Position numbers and translations under genes: made by a program
In this document: positions 44,060 to 57,400 of the stretch, one piece after another
How the letters are laid out: the number at the start of each line of letters is the position of its first letter
Position numbering within the stretch: position 1 is the stretch's first letter
DNA from: Pyrenula massariospora
Taxonomy: Eukaryota > Ascomycota > Eurotiomycetes > Pyrenulales > Pyrenulaceae
NCBI GenBank assembly: GCA_021030905.1
Contig: JAGFMI010000004.1
Location: 1,240,001-1,304,000 of the forward strand
Length of the DNA: 64,000 nt
Reading direction: 5' to 3'
The notes under the pieces: generated by a model
The model's database searches: none
What the model saw: only the letters and a program-made list of their open reading frames with translations
Told to the model about the DNA's origin: nothing

Positions 44060-44751
44060 GCGTTTTTTGGCTAAAGGTGCTATGGAACCTCTGGGGGAAC
44101 TTTGTGGAAGGATCGAGAGTTCATGGTACTTGGTAGGTATTGTGCTGGTTCTGGAAACGTTACTTTCGGAGCTCTTGTTCTCAATCCCACGGTTGGGACA
44201 ATCTTAGTCCGGGTTGGGTCTCGCTCGTTTTATATTTCCTCTTACTTGGCGTCTGCTCTTTCAACTTTGGCCGCGTGACTTAACGGATACCCCCTTTCTG
44301 TTCCCCGTGTTCTGTGGATATGTCGTGGTATATATGGTAAAGAGATTAGAGTACAGAATTCATTACCTAACTAGTTGGTTCATTGCAATCTTTCGGAATG
44401 TTAGTCCTTCGAGGCACCCTCCAGTCTCGAGCCTATCTTGGGCCAGCACGTGAAGACACCCCACGTATTGCATGGGCAGCTGTGAGCGTCGAATAGGCAA
44501 TTGATTTTACCGTGCCTACATGTGCATAGCGTTCTGCCCACAGGGCTGCAGTAGGTTATGATTTGAGATGAGAAGGCGTTGAATTGGCAAGCAAGAAGAT
44601 CTTCCAGCACGCAACCTGCTCTAGAGAAATAACCCATAATCAGATTCCCCGCCAGCAGACGAAGTCGTATCTTCGTTGACTCATATATCGCCTTTCCATG
44701 GCAAAGAATAGGAGACGCTAGATTGACAAATTTTGCCAGACCAATTTCCCT
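44060..44751. other. Intergenic region
   Basis: Between convergent genes. Contains a 78-codon minus ORF (44401-44637) with nine Cys but no signal peptide; see findings. Otherwise nothing. Confidence 0.35.
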
Positions 44752-45945
44752 TCAACGAAACTCCATGGCGCCTGAACACCCACGATCCTCGACATGCGTA
44801 AGTTCAAGTTGCTGATACCTGCTATGTCATCAGTAAGGGTGGGTCCTGTGATGATGCTGGCCATAGGCTGAAGCAGTCGGACACGGGAACACTTACTTCT
44901 CACTCTTAGCATGGAAATATATCCCGCTGATCCGACCCTCGACTTGATTAAAACAGATATAGTAGAAGCCCTCGTAGCTTGCCCCGTTAAGCTCATCTGG
45001 ATTCTGCGGTGATACAAGAAATTGCTCCTTCCACCTCATGAACATATTCTCTCGGTTCCACCACCCTTTGAGTGTAAAGCCGCTCTTCCTCGCTTCGTGC
45101 TTGAGCGGTTTGAAAGCTGGGAAGCGATCCCAGTGGAGCTGGTCGGTCTTTTCTGTTGCGCCCCAGGCAGGGTTCTTGGTGGTAAAAGTGTGTGTCGTAC
45201 CAATGAGCTCGCCCTCAAAGTAGGTTGTCAGAGAATGATGTTCCTCTGTGAGACCTTGGATTTTGAGGTAACCGCAGAGGAAGGACTGTGGAATAGAGAC
45301 GTGCTTGATTGTAACGTCCACGTTGTAGACTTGGCGGTCGGAGCGTTGAGTGCCGGTGAAGCGGCTGCCTGGGTGGAGGTAAGAGGTATGGTAGAGTGAT
45401 GTAGGAGTTAAGCGAACGTTGCTAAAGGTCCATGGCGAGGGAGAGCTAATGGCAGCGCCTGTAGGGGTTGTGGTGGGTAGGGAGACATTTGGGGACGCTC
45501 CTCTGCTTTCGTCGAAGGTTTCTGGTGAAGATGAGACAGGAGGCGTGAGGGAGAAACGCTCGAGTGAGGGTAGGTGGTTGGTGGGAGCGATGGAAGGCGC
45601 GGAGCCATTGCTTTGGTGACGAAGGGATTCATTATTTCGTCCTTCGTTGTAAGAGTCAAGATCGATATCTGGGTCCGCAGGTAGTTTTTGCTTTTCGAAT
45701 CTGCTATCAGAGTGAAGCTCTTCCTCACTACGCGATTTCTCCTCTACATCTTTGTTGTCGCGTGTGCCTGTTTCGTTGAGGTACAGGCTCTTCTCTTGCT
45801 CCGTTGCCATGTCTACCGCCGTATTGCCGGAAACGACCTCCGCAAGCCCGGTCCTGGCGATATCGGATCCCCAATTTCCATTTTCAGTCAACGTGGGATG
45901 AATCGTCGGTCTCGAGCGAAGTGGCTCATCACCTGGGTTGGGCAT
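44752..45945 (-). CDS. GID4: GID complex substrate receptor Gid4/Vid24
   Basis: Two exons (44897-45945, 44752-44818; 78-nt intron) encode 371 residues. The first 160 residues are polar and disordered. The Vid24 beta-barrel follows: LYHTSYLHPGSRFTGTQ, the hallmark G-S-x-F-x-G-x-Q, YNVDVTIKHV, CGYLKIQGLTEEH, LTTYFEGELIG, DQLHWDRFPAF, FMRWKEQFLV and SYEGFYYICFNQVEGRISGIYFH. The second exon supplies YQQLELTHVEDRG and the C-terminal MEFR. In yeast, Gid4 docks substrates with N-terminal Pro onto the GID/CTLH ubiquitin ligase to destroy gluconeogenic enzymes after glucose is restored. The long disordered N-terminus is normal in filamentous fungi. Confidence 0.93.
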
Positions 45946-46649
45946 AGTGAAATGTCACTACGTCAAATGCAGGTTCAACATCGAGATGAAGGATGGAATT
46001 AGAATTGAAGGGAAATATGTACACGAAACGTAGTTGGAATCATGCCCTCCCACTCATCTTGCTGAGGGATACAGTCGGGGCTGTGGATGGTAGGCAGTTG
46101 CAGGAGCGGGAGAAGGGATGCAGGCTAGATGCTGCACACCTAAGCGGGCTAAGGTTGATGGCGAAGTGCAGAATTTAAGGTTAGGGGAACCGGGGGGTTG
46201 AAGGCGGGGAAATTGGCGGTTCTTAGCCTTGTCGTCCTACCAGCCATATTGAACCCCACGATGGAGAATGCCGAGCTACCTCCGTTCTGTAGTCCATAGG
46301 GAAATCTAAAGTGGCCTCTTGGAATGAAAATTAAAGCATAATGAGCTCTTCTGCATGATTCCCGTCATCCTACTATTCTCAAAGGCACCCCAATTCGCCG
46401 CTGTTGCGGATCACTGGTGGCAGGTCTTGGAGGACTGGTTCTCTCAAAGCGAACAAGCATAGCGTTCACTCCTGCCCAAATCACAGGGCTCTGCATACCC
46501 AAAAGGCCAACGTAGGCCGTTAATTCCTCTGTTGCCGATATCTTGCAATGGCCTTCTTCACACAAGCCGTTGGTAGTAGAGGGTCCCTTAGAAGCAGATT
46601 AATAGCTCGGCACAGCTATTTTATACGCGTAGAAAGCTCTCGCAGACCT
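45946..46649. other. Intergenic region
   Basis: Between the GID4 start and the MAGO stop. A 66-aa minus ORF (46365-46565) has no recognised features. Holds the GID4 promoter. Confidence 0.35.
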
Positions 46650-47368
46650 TCAAATAGGCTTGATCTATAATGGTAATAGTCAGTGTCGTTCTGCTCTATC
46701 GAGGTTGAGAATGACCTTGAAGTGTAGTGATATCAATGAGAACACAAGAGCCTTCAGATCTTGGACGAGATAATAAAATACTCGTAAGCCTTCCGGATCA
46801 GCAGACTCTGTCACATCCACCAATGATCCGATCTTGGCCGTCTGCAAAATTTCAGCATCTTTCTTCACCAAAGTATGTGACAAGAAGCTACCTCGAAGGA
46901 GATGTGCTCATTTCCTAACCGGATCTCCAACTCTTGTCGACCATCTTTGTTCTTCTGGGGCCATTTTGAGTCATCTTCTTTCATGATCTCGCTGTCTTTG
47001 ATAATGCGTTTGATCTCCTGAATCATGAGAGAGCTGACACACACTGTTCAAGGTTAGAACGTGTGACTTTCGCACATTCGCAAGAGAGCATACTCTCTTT
47101 GCGAATCAGAGAATCATTGCGATAATTTGAATTGTTGGCATAGCGCGCAGCCGCACTCCTGCCGTCACCCAGGGCGCGAAAGTCGAACTCTGAGAATCTT
47201 CATGTCAGGCGCGGTAAGCTTTCGAGGTGTTTGTGGAGTTTACCCAAAAATTCGTGGCCGAAACGTCCAGAGTGACCTGAACTGTGTCGCATTAGCCATT
47301 TTAGCCTTTGGAAGCGCAGGCGGTACTCACTAGTAGCGCAAGTAGAACGGTTCGTTTGCAGACGACAT
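46650..47368 (-). CDS. MAGO: Mago nashi homologue (exon junction complex)
   Basis: Assembled by eye from six exons (47331-47368, 47244-47281, 47096-47189, 46892-47045, 46716-46841, 46650-46664), with introns of 49-54 nt, giving 154 residues, the usual length. The sequence is nearly canonical: [87 protein letters not shown], then [20 protein letters not shown] and a final Ile. The last exon is 15 nt and codes only for IKPI and the stop. Mago pairs with Y14 (Tsunagi) to lock eIF4A3 on spliced mRNA. It is retained in filamentous fungi but absent from S. cerevisiae, which fits this intron-rich genome. Divergent from SEC26. Confidence 0.95.
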
Positions 47369-47791
47369 CTCATGGATACTCCAGATGGGTGTAATTTGTG
47401 AAGGTCCGAACAAGATATTGGTGATTGAGTTAAGTTGCCGGGGTCGCCAGCTGGCTCAGCCTTAGACAGGATGCAAGGCTGGGGCGGGAGATGCCAAGAG
47501 TCCATTCAATGTCCACACATTTGGACAACTGTATTGGCAGAGATTCGACCTCCGGCCAACAGAGGTGATTCGACTTCTTCAACACCGTCCCTCTACCTCT
47601 TCAAGGTCAGCGATGCACTCATGATGATCGCCCGCAAATCGCATATACTGTGAAAGTATAGGAGTCCCTTGAGAGGGGCATTTCATCCCACGACGATCTG
47701 TTCTTTTACCCACAAGAAGTCTGCGGGCATTGGAGACTGCATCTCTAACCCTTTCTAAGCCGGGCATTGCAAGTCTCGACTTCAGATCAGC
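47369..47791. other. Bidirectional promoter region of MAGO and SEC26
   Basis: 423 bp separate the two start codons. No recognised motif or ORF. Confidence 0.45.
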
Positions 47792-50759
47792 ATGGCTGCA
47801 TTCTTGGACAATGCGTACAGCCTAGTGCACCAGGACAACACTGCAGATCAGCCAACACAGCAGGAATTGAAGGTTCAGCTGGAAAAGGGCAACGATGAGA
47901 GTAAGATCGAGACAATGAGGCGGATCCTCACTATAATGCTCAACGGAGATCCTATGCCGAGCCTTCTCATGCACATCATTCGCTTCGTCATGCCGTCCAA
48001 ATCAAAAACCTTGAAGAAGCTCCTGTACTTCTATTACGAGATCTGTCCTAAACTTGAGCCAAGCGGCAAGTTGAAGCAAGAAATGATTCTTGTCTGGTAT
48101 AGGTCGATGTCCTTCGAAGCTTCACCTCACTAACGTACTTAGTAACGGCATTCAGGGTGATCTGCAGCACCCTAACGAGTACATCCGCGGCAACACTCTT
48201 CGATTCCTCTGCAAGCTACGAGAACCTGAGCTAATAGAGCCCTTGATGTCTTCTGCGCGCCTTTGTCTTGAATTTCGCCATGCATACGTGCGCAAGAATG
48301 CTGTGTGGGCAATCGCTTCGATCTACCAACATTCTGAAAGCTTGGTCCCCGATGCTCCTGAGCTTATACAAAATTTCCTGGCATCCGAAAATGATACCAC
48401 CTGCAAAAGAAATGCCTTTGCAGCTTTAATGACGATCAGCCATCAGAAAGCACTGGAATATCTTAGCGGTGTATTCGATAGCATACCAAATGCCGAAGAG
48501 CTACTTCAATTAGCTGAGCTTGAATTCATCCGCAAAGACGCCGTACAAAATTCCGCTGCCAAAGCACGATATCTACGATTAATTTTTGATTTATTAGAAG
48601 CAGGTGCTAGCACCGTTGTCTATGAGGCGGCCACGTCCCTGACAGCCCTCACAAGTAACCCAGTTGCTGTGAAAGCGGCAGCTGGCAAGCTAATTGAACT
48701 TAGTATCAAGGAAGCTGATAACAACGTGAAGTTGATTGTTTTAGATCGCGTTGATCAATTGCGAAGGCGGAACGAAGGTGTACTAGACGACTTAACGCTT
48801 GAAGTCCTGCGTGTCCTTTCCAGTACTGATCTAGATGTACGGAGAAAGGCACTCAGCATCGCGCTGGACATGGTATCTAGCAAGAATGTTCAAGAGGTCA
48901 TCATGCTTTTAAAAAAAGAGCTGGCTAAGACTGTCGACGAGCAGTATGAGAAAAACACAGAATATCGTCAACTTCTCATACAATCTATCCATCATTGCGC
49001 CATTAAATTCTCGGAAATTGCAGAAAGCGTGGTAGACGTCTTGATGGATTTTATTGCTGACTTCAACAACTCTTCTGCCGTTGACGTGATCTCGTTTGTC
49101 AAGGAAGTGGTTGAGAAGTTCCCGAAACTCAGATCATCAATTGTCGAGCGGCTCGTCTCTACGCTTGGTGAAGTCAGGGCAGGAAAGGTCTATCGTGGTT
49201 CGCTTTGGGTTGTTGGAGAGTACTCTCTTCAGGAAAGCGACATTAGAGATGCTTGGAAACGCATCAGAGCTAGCCTCGGCGAGATACCAATACTTGCGTC
49301 TGAACAACGATTATTAGATGAAGCTTCGACAGAATCACCTGAGCCCCAGGAGCAAGTCAACGGCCATCCGAAGGCAGCTCCAACAGGGTCCCGAAAGGTC
49401 CTAGCAGACGGTACATACGCTACAGAGAGTGCATTGACGAGCGATTCGGCCGCCAAAGCAAAACTTGAAGCTGTGAAAGCTGCACAAAAGCCGCCTCTTC
49501 GCCAGCTCATATTAGATGGAGACTACTACCTCGCTACAGTACTATCCTCGACTCTTACAAAACTTGTCATGCGCCACTCTGAGATATCTTCCGATGCTGC
49601 TCGAACAAACGCGCTTCGCGCTGAAGCTATGCTCATCATGGTCTCCATCATTCGCGTGGGACAATCACAATTTGTTAAAGCCCCCATTGACGAGGATTCA
49701 GTGGATCGGATCATGTCATGTGTACGATCGCTTGCGGAGTTTGCAGAGCGGAAGGAACTAGAAACAACCTTTTTAGAGGACACGCGCAAAGCCTTCCGTG
49801 CTATGGTGCAGGTCGAGGAGAGGAAACGAGCTGATAAGGAAGCATCGGAAAAGGCAAAAACTGCTGTACAAGTTGACGATGTATTCTCGATTCGGCAACT
49901 CGCCAAGAAGACGACGGGGGATGGGGCGGAAGAGATCGAGTTAGATCTTGAGAAAGCCATTGGCGATGAAACTGCCACCGAAGACCTCTCGTCAAAGTTA
50001 AGCCGAGTTGTTCAACTAACAGGTTTCTCCGATCCTGTTTATGCAGAAGCATATGTCAAAGTCCACCAATTTGATATCGTGCTTGATGTCTTACTTGTCA
50101 ATCAGACTACCGAAACATTACAAAACATGTCCGTTGAATTTGCCACTCTTGGAGATCTGAAAGTTGTCGAGCGTCCGACGACGCAAAATCTTGGACCACA
50201 TGATTTCTTGAACGTCCAGTGTACTATCAAAGTCTCTAGTACAGACACCGGCGTCATATTTGGGAATGTGATCTACGACGGTCCAAGTAGTACCGAATCC
50301 CACGTTGTCATTCTCAATGACGTTCATGCGGACATTATGGATTATATTCACCCGGCAACTTGTACGGAAACGCAATTCCGGTCCATGTGGACCGAATTTG
50401 AATGGGAGAATAAAGTCAACATTACTAGCAAGACGAAGGACTTGAGGACATACTTGGAGCGGCTCATGAAAAGCACCAACATGAGCTGCTTGACCCCCGA
50501 GGCGAGTCTGAAAGGCGACTGCCAATTCTTGAGCGCAAATCTTTACGCAAGGAGCGTTTTCGGTAAGGGCCTTTTAGAACTATTGGTTAATGACCCGTTT
50601 GACTAATTGAATTTAGGTGAGGATGCTTTGGCTAATCTTAGCATTGAGAAGAACGAGAATGCTGGTGGTATTTCGGGGTTCATCCGAATTCGGAGCAGAT
50701 CACAAGGGCTGGCGCTGAGCCTTGGATCTCTCAAAGGCTTAAAATCTGGCACAATATAA
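47792..50759 (+). CDS. SEC26: Coatomer subunit beta (beta-COP)
   Basis: Three exons (47792-48096, 48143-50562, 50617-50759; introns 46 and 54 nt) encode 955 residues, as expected. The N-terminal two thirds are the adaptin-type HEAT solenoid (LQHPNEYIRGNTLRFLCKLR; FRHAYVRKNAVWAIASIY). A charged linker follows near residues 500-530, and then the beta-COP appendage and platform (LTGFSDPVYAEAYVKVHQFD; CLTPEASLKGDCQFLSANLY). The last exon gives GEDALANLSIEK and FIRIRSRSQGLALSLG. It is part of the COPI coat for Golgi-to-ER retrieval, binding Arf1 and cargo, and is essential in yeast. Confidence 0.96.
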
Positions 50760-51484
50760 GGGCTTCTGTGCCATGTTTATTTGACATTACACGCAACGTG
50801 CAAGGAGGAAGGTCGCGCTTAGAATTGGGTCAAAGGTGGCGTAGCAGGTCCCGGGGGATGGATGGGGTAGATGTTCATTAATAATCGGCGCAGGCCGACC
50901 AGCTGCATGTAGCGCGCCTAATGGAAATAAACTGAAAGCACTCATGAATGCAAGGCGTGGTTGATGAAGAACAAGCTGAAAAGAAGCCTTCCGGTGACGT
51001 CTGCGTGCAACCCCTGGGGTCCTGGGGTCCGAGTTCCCCAACTTGGGCCGCCAAGGGGAGCGGTGGCGGCAGTGCACATCTTCTCAGCCACGCCCAGCCA
51101 AAAAAACCACAGACCACCTTGGGCATTAGCCCGCTTTTCTCAAACATTGCAAGGGTACGCTTCGTGTCCAATGCTCGCCCCCCGACCGAACAGTCTGCGA
51201 CTGCTGACAAGCGACGACACCCTCATCGGATCGGGACCAAATCCAGTCTTTAGATACGTGAACCGTTTGCGCGCGCGAGTACGTACTGAATGTCCGGCCT
51301 TGAAGATTCTTTCTCCTGACGAAGCGCATTCTCCTCGAAGACCGGCACCAGCGCCGACACTCCTATCCGGAGAACACCTGTACGGTCTAAAGCTTCTGCC
51401 ATTTCGTGGACAGATCAGGAAGCAGGCTCTGTCTTGCTCCTATCGAATTGTCATGCTGGTTAAAAGATAGCTTTGCCATCTGCG
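50760..51484. other. Intergenic region upstream of CCH1
   Basis: 725 bp with several overlapping shadow ORFs (50948-51470) and the tandem CTGGGGTC CTGGGGTC near 51012-51028. No other signal. Confidence 0.4.
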
Positions 51485-54400
51485 ATGGCTTCCAACGATG
51501 GCACTCCACCAAGATCCTACACTCCACAATCAATACCGCTGCAAGACCTCTCACGGCCGCCAGATAATGAGTTATCGTCACCCGGAAAGAGAAGTCGAAG
51601 GAGAACGAGCAGCAGCGGCAGTATAAAACTTGCCAGCAGTCGGCAGTCTCTACTTGGACGTAATACACTTGGCAGACGATATGAGCGGATTGAAGAATCA
51701 GATGGCTCTCGAGAGGATTTCCGACGGCAGGCAAGACAAGTCTCCGAACCTCTTAGACCTGTGGCCTACGAATCAAGGCAAAGTGAAAATCCTTACAGAG
51801 ACTTTGATGAAACGGCGTCACCATTGGAGGACTTAGGAGGGTTTGCTGCGGCTCATGTTGGCTTGAGTTTCGATAGCCGACAAGAGCCATGGGGTCCTTC
51901 AGCTACTCCAGACTATTCTCATACTGGCCAGCAACGCGACATGGGAAACGAAAACTCTGACATAGCTTATTCACGCCCGTCCGATCCCCACATGGAACCT
52001 GAACCTGATACACTTGTTCCTGAAAATGACACTACACCGCTTACAAAGAGCGATCGCTCGCAACTCACCAGGAAAAGCACATTGTCGACGCCACGAGGTC
52101 AGCGACATGACAGACAGTCAAAACGGCTAAGTGTACATTGGATGGACGGCGGCGCCTCTCCTGTGCCCTCTCTTGCGCTTCAGCCTAGTAACCGGCTTGG
52201 TGACGACCTTCCTCATCTTGAAACCGGGCTTTCAAGGAAACAGAGCTCGAGCACCGGAATTACTAGGTCACTGTCAACCAAAGATCCAGGGTCTAGAACA
52301 AGGTCAACTTCTCCGAATGCATCTGTGTCTCCAATGAGTAGAGCAGGCTCCATGGTCAGAGCGATTTCTCAGCGTGTGGTGAATCTCAGTAATGAACCAG
52401 AGGTCGTAGAGAACACCATTCGACGCAAATCCTCTACAAGGCATGCCCGTTTAGATCGACCACCGTCTATGCCTGCATTTCCGGATTACCCCCCAGAAGA
52501 TGAAGTCTATGATGAATCCAATGATCCAAGAACCCCGGTCGAGAAAGTCCCTTCTATCAAATCAATACCGAGTAAGCGCGATTCTTGGCCTCATCCAATT
52601 CAGCCGAATCCCCTGCGAGGCAAAAGCTTGGGGATTTTCTCTCCTGAGAATAGTCTTCGAAGATTCCTGTGCGAAGTCTTGGTCCATCCTGCCACGGAAC
52701 CCACAATACTCATCCTGATTATTCTTCAAACGGTTTTACTAGCTGTGGATTCGGCTCCAAATGTGTTCAACGACCCAAGATCTAAAGGCTGGGGGACTTC
52801 CAGGATCGACTATGCCATATTCGTCCTATTCATTGTCTATACCCTTGAACTTGTGTCTCGTGTCATCGTTTCAGGTTTCTTCCTGAACGCTGAAGATTAT
52901 AGTACTATCGACCGCTCGCAGGGATTTAGACGAGCTCTAATAGGTAGAGCTGAGCAGCTTTTTGCCCCTCAACGAGCGGCGTCAATAAAGAAGAATGGCC
53001 CGGTAGAACCTAGTCAGCCTTCTATTATTCGATCGTTTACCGCCATGCAACCAAACCCTGATACGCCAGGCCATGGTCGACAACAGCAAAGGATACGTCT
53101 CGCACGCAGAGCATTCCTGCGGCACTCTTTCAATCGTCTCGACTTTGTGGCTGTAATATCTTTCTGGATCTCCTTTGTATTGTCGTTGAGCCACTATGAG
53201 TCTAACCGACATATCTATGTTTTCCGTATGCTCAGTTGTCTCCGCATCCTTCGACTGCTCGGCCTTACAAGTGGAACCTCGGTTATCCTTCGAAGCTTGA
53301 AGAAGGCAGCACCTCTACTGGTCAATGTGGCATTCTTAATCAGCTTTTTCTGGCTGCTTTTTGCCATTGTTGGTGTTCAAGCATTCAAAGCCAGTCTCCG
53401 AAGAACATGTGTGTGGGTTGGGCCGCCTGGGATTGGCAATTACACACAGAATACCGCACCCGAGAACCTGCAGTTTTGCGGCGGTCATTTAGACCCAGTC
53501 ACAGCAGCTCCAATGCCATGGATATTCAAGGATGGGAGGAACGGAACCGGCAGCCACAAAGGCTATCTATGCCCCAAGGGCTCATTCTGCGTCCAAGGGA
53601 ATAATCCCTATAATGGCACCGTGAGTTTCGACAACGTGTTGCAATCCCTGGAAATGGTTTTTGTTGTAATAAGCTCCAACACCTTTTCCGACATCATGTA
53701 CTACCTTACGGACTCGGACTACCTGGCTGCAGCAATATTCTTTGCCGCTGGTATCGTGATAATGAGTCTATGGCTCATGAACTTGCTCGTTGCTGTGATC
53801 ACTTCTTCTTTCCAGATCATCCGAGAAGAAAGTAAGAGAAGTGCTTTTACTACTGCAGAAGTGGACGAAATTCCGCCAGACGGAGAATCAGACTCTAGGC
53901 GGGTCAACAATCTCAAGCGCCTGTATGACCGGACTGATTGGGTGTGGGTCGTAATTATTGTTATCGGCCTTATAATCCAATGTCTTCGGAGTGCTCGAAT
54001 GCATGACGATCGAAAAAATTTCATCAACAATACAGAGACTGTGGTTACTTTAATTCTGCTCTTTGAGATTCTCCTGCGCCTTGCTGCCGACTGGCGCAAT
54101 TTCTTCTACAGCAAGCGAAACGTCGTGGATCTTGGTCTTGCCATTGTAACATCGGTCATGCAAATACCTCCGATCCGCAACTCAGGTCGGGCTTATGCTT
54201 GGCTCAGCGTCTTTCAAATTGCGCGAATTTACCGGGTTGTCATGGCTTTTAAACTTACCAGGGAGCTGATCATGACTGTCTATAGCAATATCGTGGGACT
54301 TCTCAACCTCATCGTTTTTGTGTTCTTGATTACCTTTCTCACGGCCATACTCGCGTCTCAGCTTTTTCGAGGAGATGTCAATGAAACGGACAAAGCCGGC

Positions 54401-57400
54401 CAGACGATTCACATACCCTTTTTCGACATTTTCAATTCGTTCCTAGGAATGTATCAAGTCCTCTCAAGTGAAAATTGGACGAGTCTTATGTATACAACCA
54501 CCTCGTTTGACTTTCGTTGGCACACCTCATGGCTTGCCGCCATCTTCTTTATCATGTGGTTCATATTAGCCAACTTTATTGTCCTCAACATGTTTATTGC
54601 GGTCATTCAGGAAAGTTTCGATGTCTCCGAAGATGAAAAGAGACTGCAGCAAGTGAAGGCATTCTTGCAACAGAAAGAATTGAGTGGGTCCTCTCAAGGC
54701 AATTTATCACTGTCTTCGATATTCAAACTTGGAAGAGATTCCATGCGTCGCAAAGATCCGCTTGACTATGGCCCCGCTACAATGGAGATGTTGCTCAAAG
54801 ACGCGGTCGTCAACGAGTTTCTAGACGAGCAAGATGAGCCACAGCTACCCAGACCGCGCAGTGATATGACCCTCCCAGAGCATCCAGTCACGAGCGTTGA
54901 AACAGGTGTCTTGTCAGCTATATGGGGCAAAATCACGGGATTTAGATCGAATAAGGATCCTAATCCATTTTACTCGACATTGAAATTCTCAAGGGCATAC
55001 GAAGACTTCGATCCACGGACAATGGCTAAGGAGGTCGTGTCCGCCGCGGAACAGAGAAGGAGATTACAACGTCAATATCTACAGAGACACCCTCGGTACA
55101 ATGTCTCGCTCTTTATCTTCAAACCCACAAATCCCATTCGACGAACATGTCAGCGCATCGTTGGCCCTGGCCGTGGTGACCAACGTATCGAAGGTGTCGA
55201 TCCTTACAAGCCGGTCTGGTATTCTTTCTCAGCCTTTATCTATTGCGCAATTATCGCCATGGTACTACTTGCCTGCGTCACAACCCCATTGTATCAACGA
55301 GAGTATTTCAAAACCCACAAGCTCAGTGTTCGCAACTGGTTTGTGTGGACTGATTTGGGCTTTGCGATCCTTTTCAGTCTAGAGTCGGTAATCAAGGTCA
55401 TTGCTGACGGCTTTTTCTGGACACCGAATGCTTATTTCCGAGGCACCTGGGGTTTCATTGACGGACTTGTACTCGTTACTCTTTGGATTAACGTGATCAC
55501 TTCTCTTTATCGCGACGATGGGGTTTCCCGAGCTGTTGGTGCATTTAAGGCGCTCAGAGCGCTACGACTGTTGAATGTCAGTGATAGTGCAAGAGATACG
55601 TTTCACTCCCTGCTAATTGTGAGCGGTAAACGACTACTTTCAGCGGCATTCGTGTCCATCAGTCTACTCATTCCTTTCGCTATTTACGGTTTGAACTTGT
55701 TCAATGGTCAGATGGAGACGTGCAACGATACTAATTTTCCCTCTCGCGGGAATCTCACGAATTGTGTTGGAGAGTACAACAACACTCTTTTCGACTGGCC
55801 TGTGCTGTCCCCGAGACAGGTTTCAAATCCATACTACAGCTTCGACAACTTTGGGAGCTCTCTGTTTATTCTCTTTCAGATCGTATCCCAAGAAGGTTGG
55901 ACTGATGTTATGTGGTCTGGGATGAGTACGACAGGAAAGGATCGGCAGCCGGCAGACTTTGCTTCTCAAGGAAATGCGCTTTACTTCGTCGTGTTCAATC
56001 TGCTCGGTGCAGTCTTTGTGCTTACTTTGTTTGTATCTGTCTTCATGCGAAGCTACACAGAGCAGACAGGGGTCGCATTTTTGACAGCAGATCAACGATC
56101 TTGGCTTGAATTGCGAAAGCTTCTGCGTCAAATTTCTCCTTCAAAGAGATCACTTCGAGCTCAGCAGCGAAAGTGGCAAAGTTGGTGCTACAGAGTTGCG
56201 GTCAAGAAGCATGGGAAGTGGCAACGCTTCACGACAACAATGCTTATGCTGCATTTGACTCTACTAATTGTCGAATTTTATCCATCAAAGGCATGGTGGG
56301 ATCGACTACGCGATTACATCTTTCTCGTATTCACCCTTTTCTTTATAGCCAATATTGTCATCCGCGTTGTTGGCCTCGGATGGAAGCGATTCCGAGGGAG
56401 TTCCTGGGATTTGTACTCAATTGTTGCTGTGACTGGCACTGTTGTGACCACGTTCATGGTCCTGTCAAGCTACAACAACCGCGTCTTCACTCAGCTACAC
56501 AAGCTCTTTCTCGTCTCGATTGCGTTGTTACTCATCCCCCGCAACAATCAGCTCGATCACCTGTTCAAGACTGCTGCAGCTTCACTCACCTCGATCGGGA
56601 ACTTGCTTGCCACTTGGTTCATTTTGTTCCTGGTGTACGCTATTGCCTTTACCCAAACATTTAGTCTGACAAGGTTCGGCTCGAACGAAAGCGGGAACAT
56701 CAACTTTCGGAATGTGGTCAAGGCTCTCATCTTGCTGTTCAAGATGAGCATGGGCGAAGGTTGGAATGCGATCATGGAAGATTTTGCAACGATAACGCCG
56801 CCAAACTGTGTGCAGAAAAACACTTTCTTCGAAAGTGACTGTGGCAGCGGAGCGTGGGCACGAGGTCTCTTCATTTCGTGGAACATCATCAGCATGTACA
56901 TTTTCGTGTCATTATTTGTGTCTTTGATCTTCGAGAGTTTCTCCTACGTCTACCAACGTAGCAGCGGCTTATCGGTGATCAGTCGAGAGGAAATACGCAG
57001 ATTCAAGCAAGCCTGGGCAACGTTTGACCCGGACGGGTCGGGGTACATCTCCAAGGAAGCCTTTCCCCGACTCCTAGGTGTAAGTTAATGGCACCAATAG
57101 TCGATTAGGTGTTCATTGTGCTAACGATGATAGGAACTATCCGGTGTGTTCCAAATGCGAATCTACGATGGCGATTTCACAGTGCGCAGCCTCATAGAAG
57201 ATTGCAAAGCTGACCGCCGAGAATCAATCAACAATCCTCGCATTGTTGCTGGTCTCGATATGGACAAACTCAACGAGCGGCTGAACTTAATCCCTCTCGA
57301 GGAGATACGAAGGAGGAGAGCTCGAATGAACATCTTTTACGAAGAAATACTTGTTTCTACTGACCCGGACCGAGGAATATCCTTTACATCCTGCCTAATG

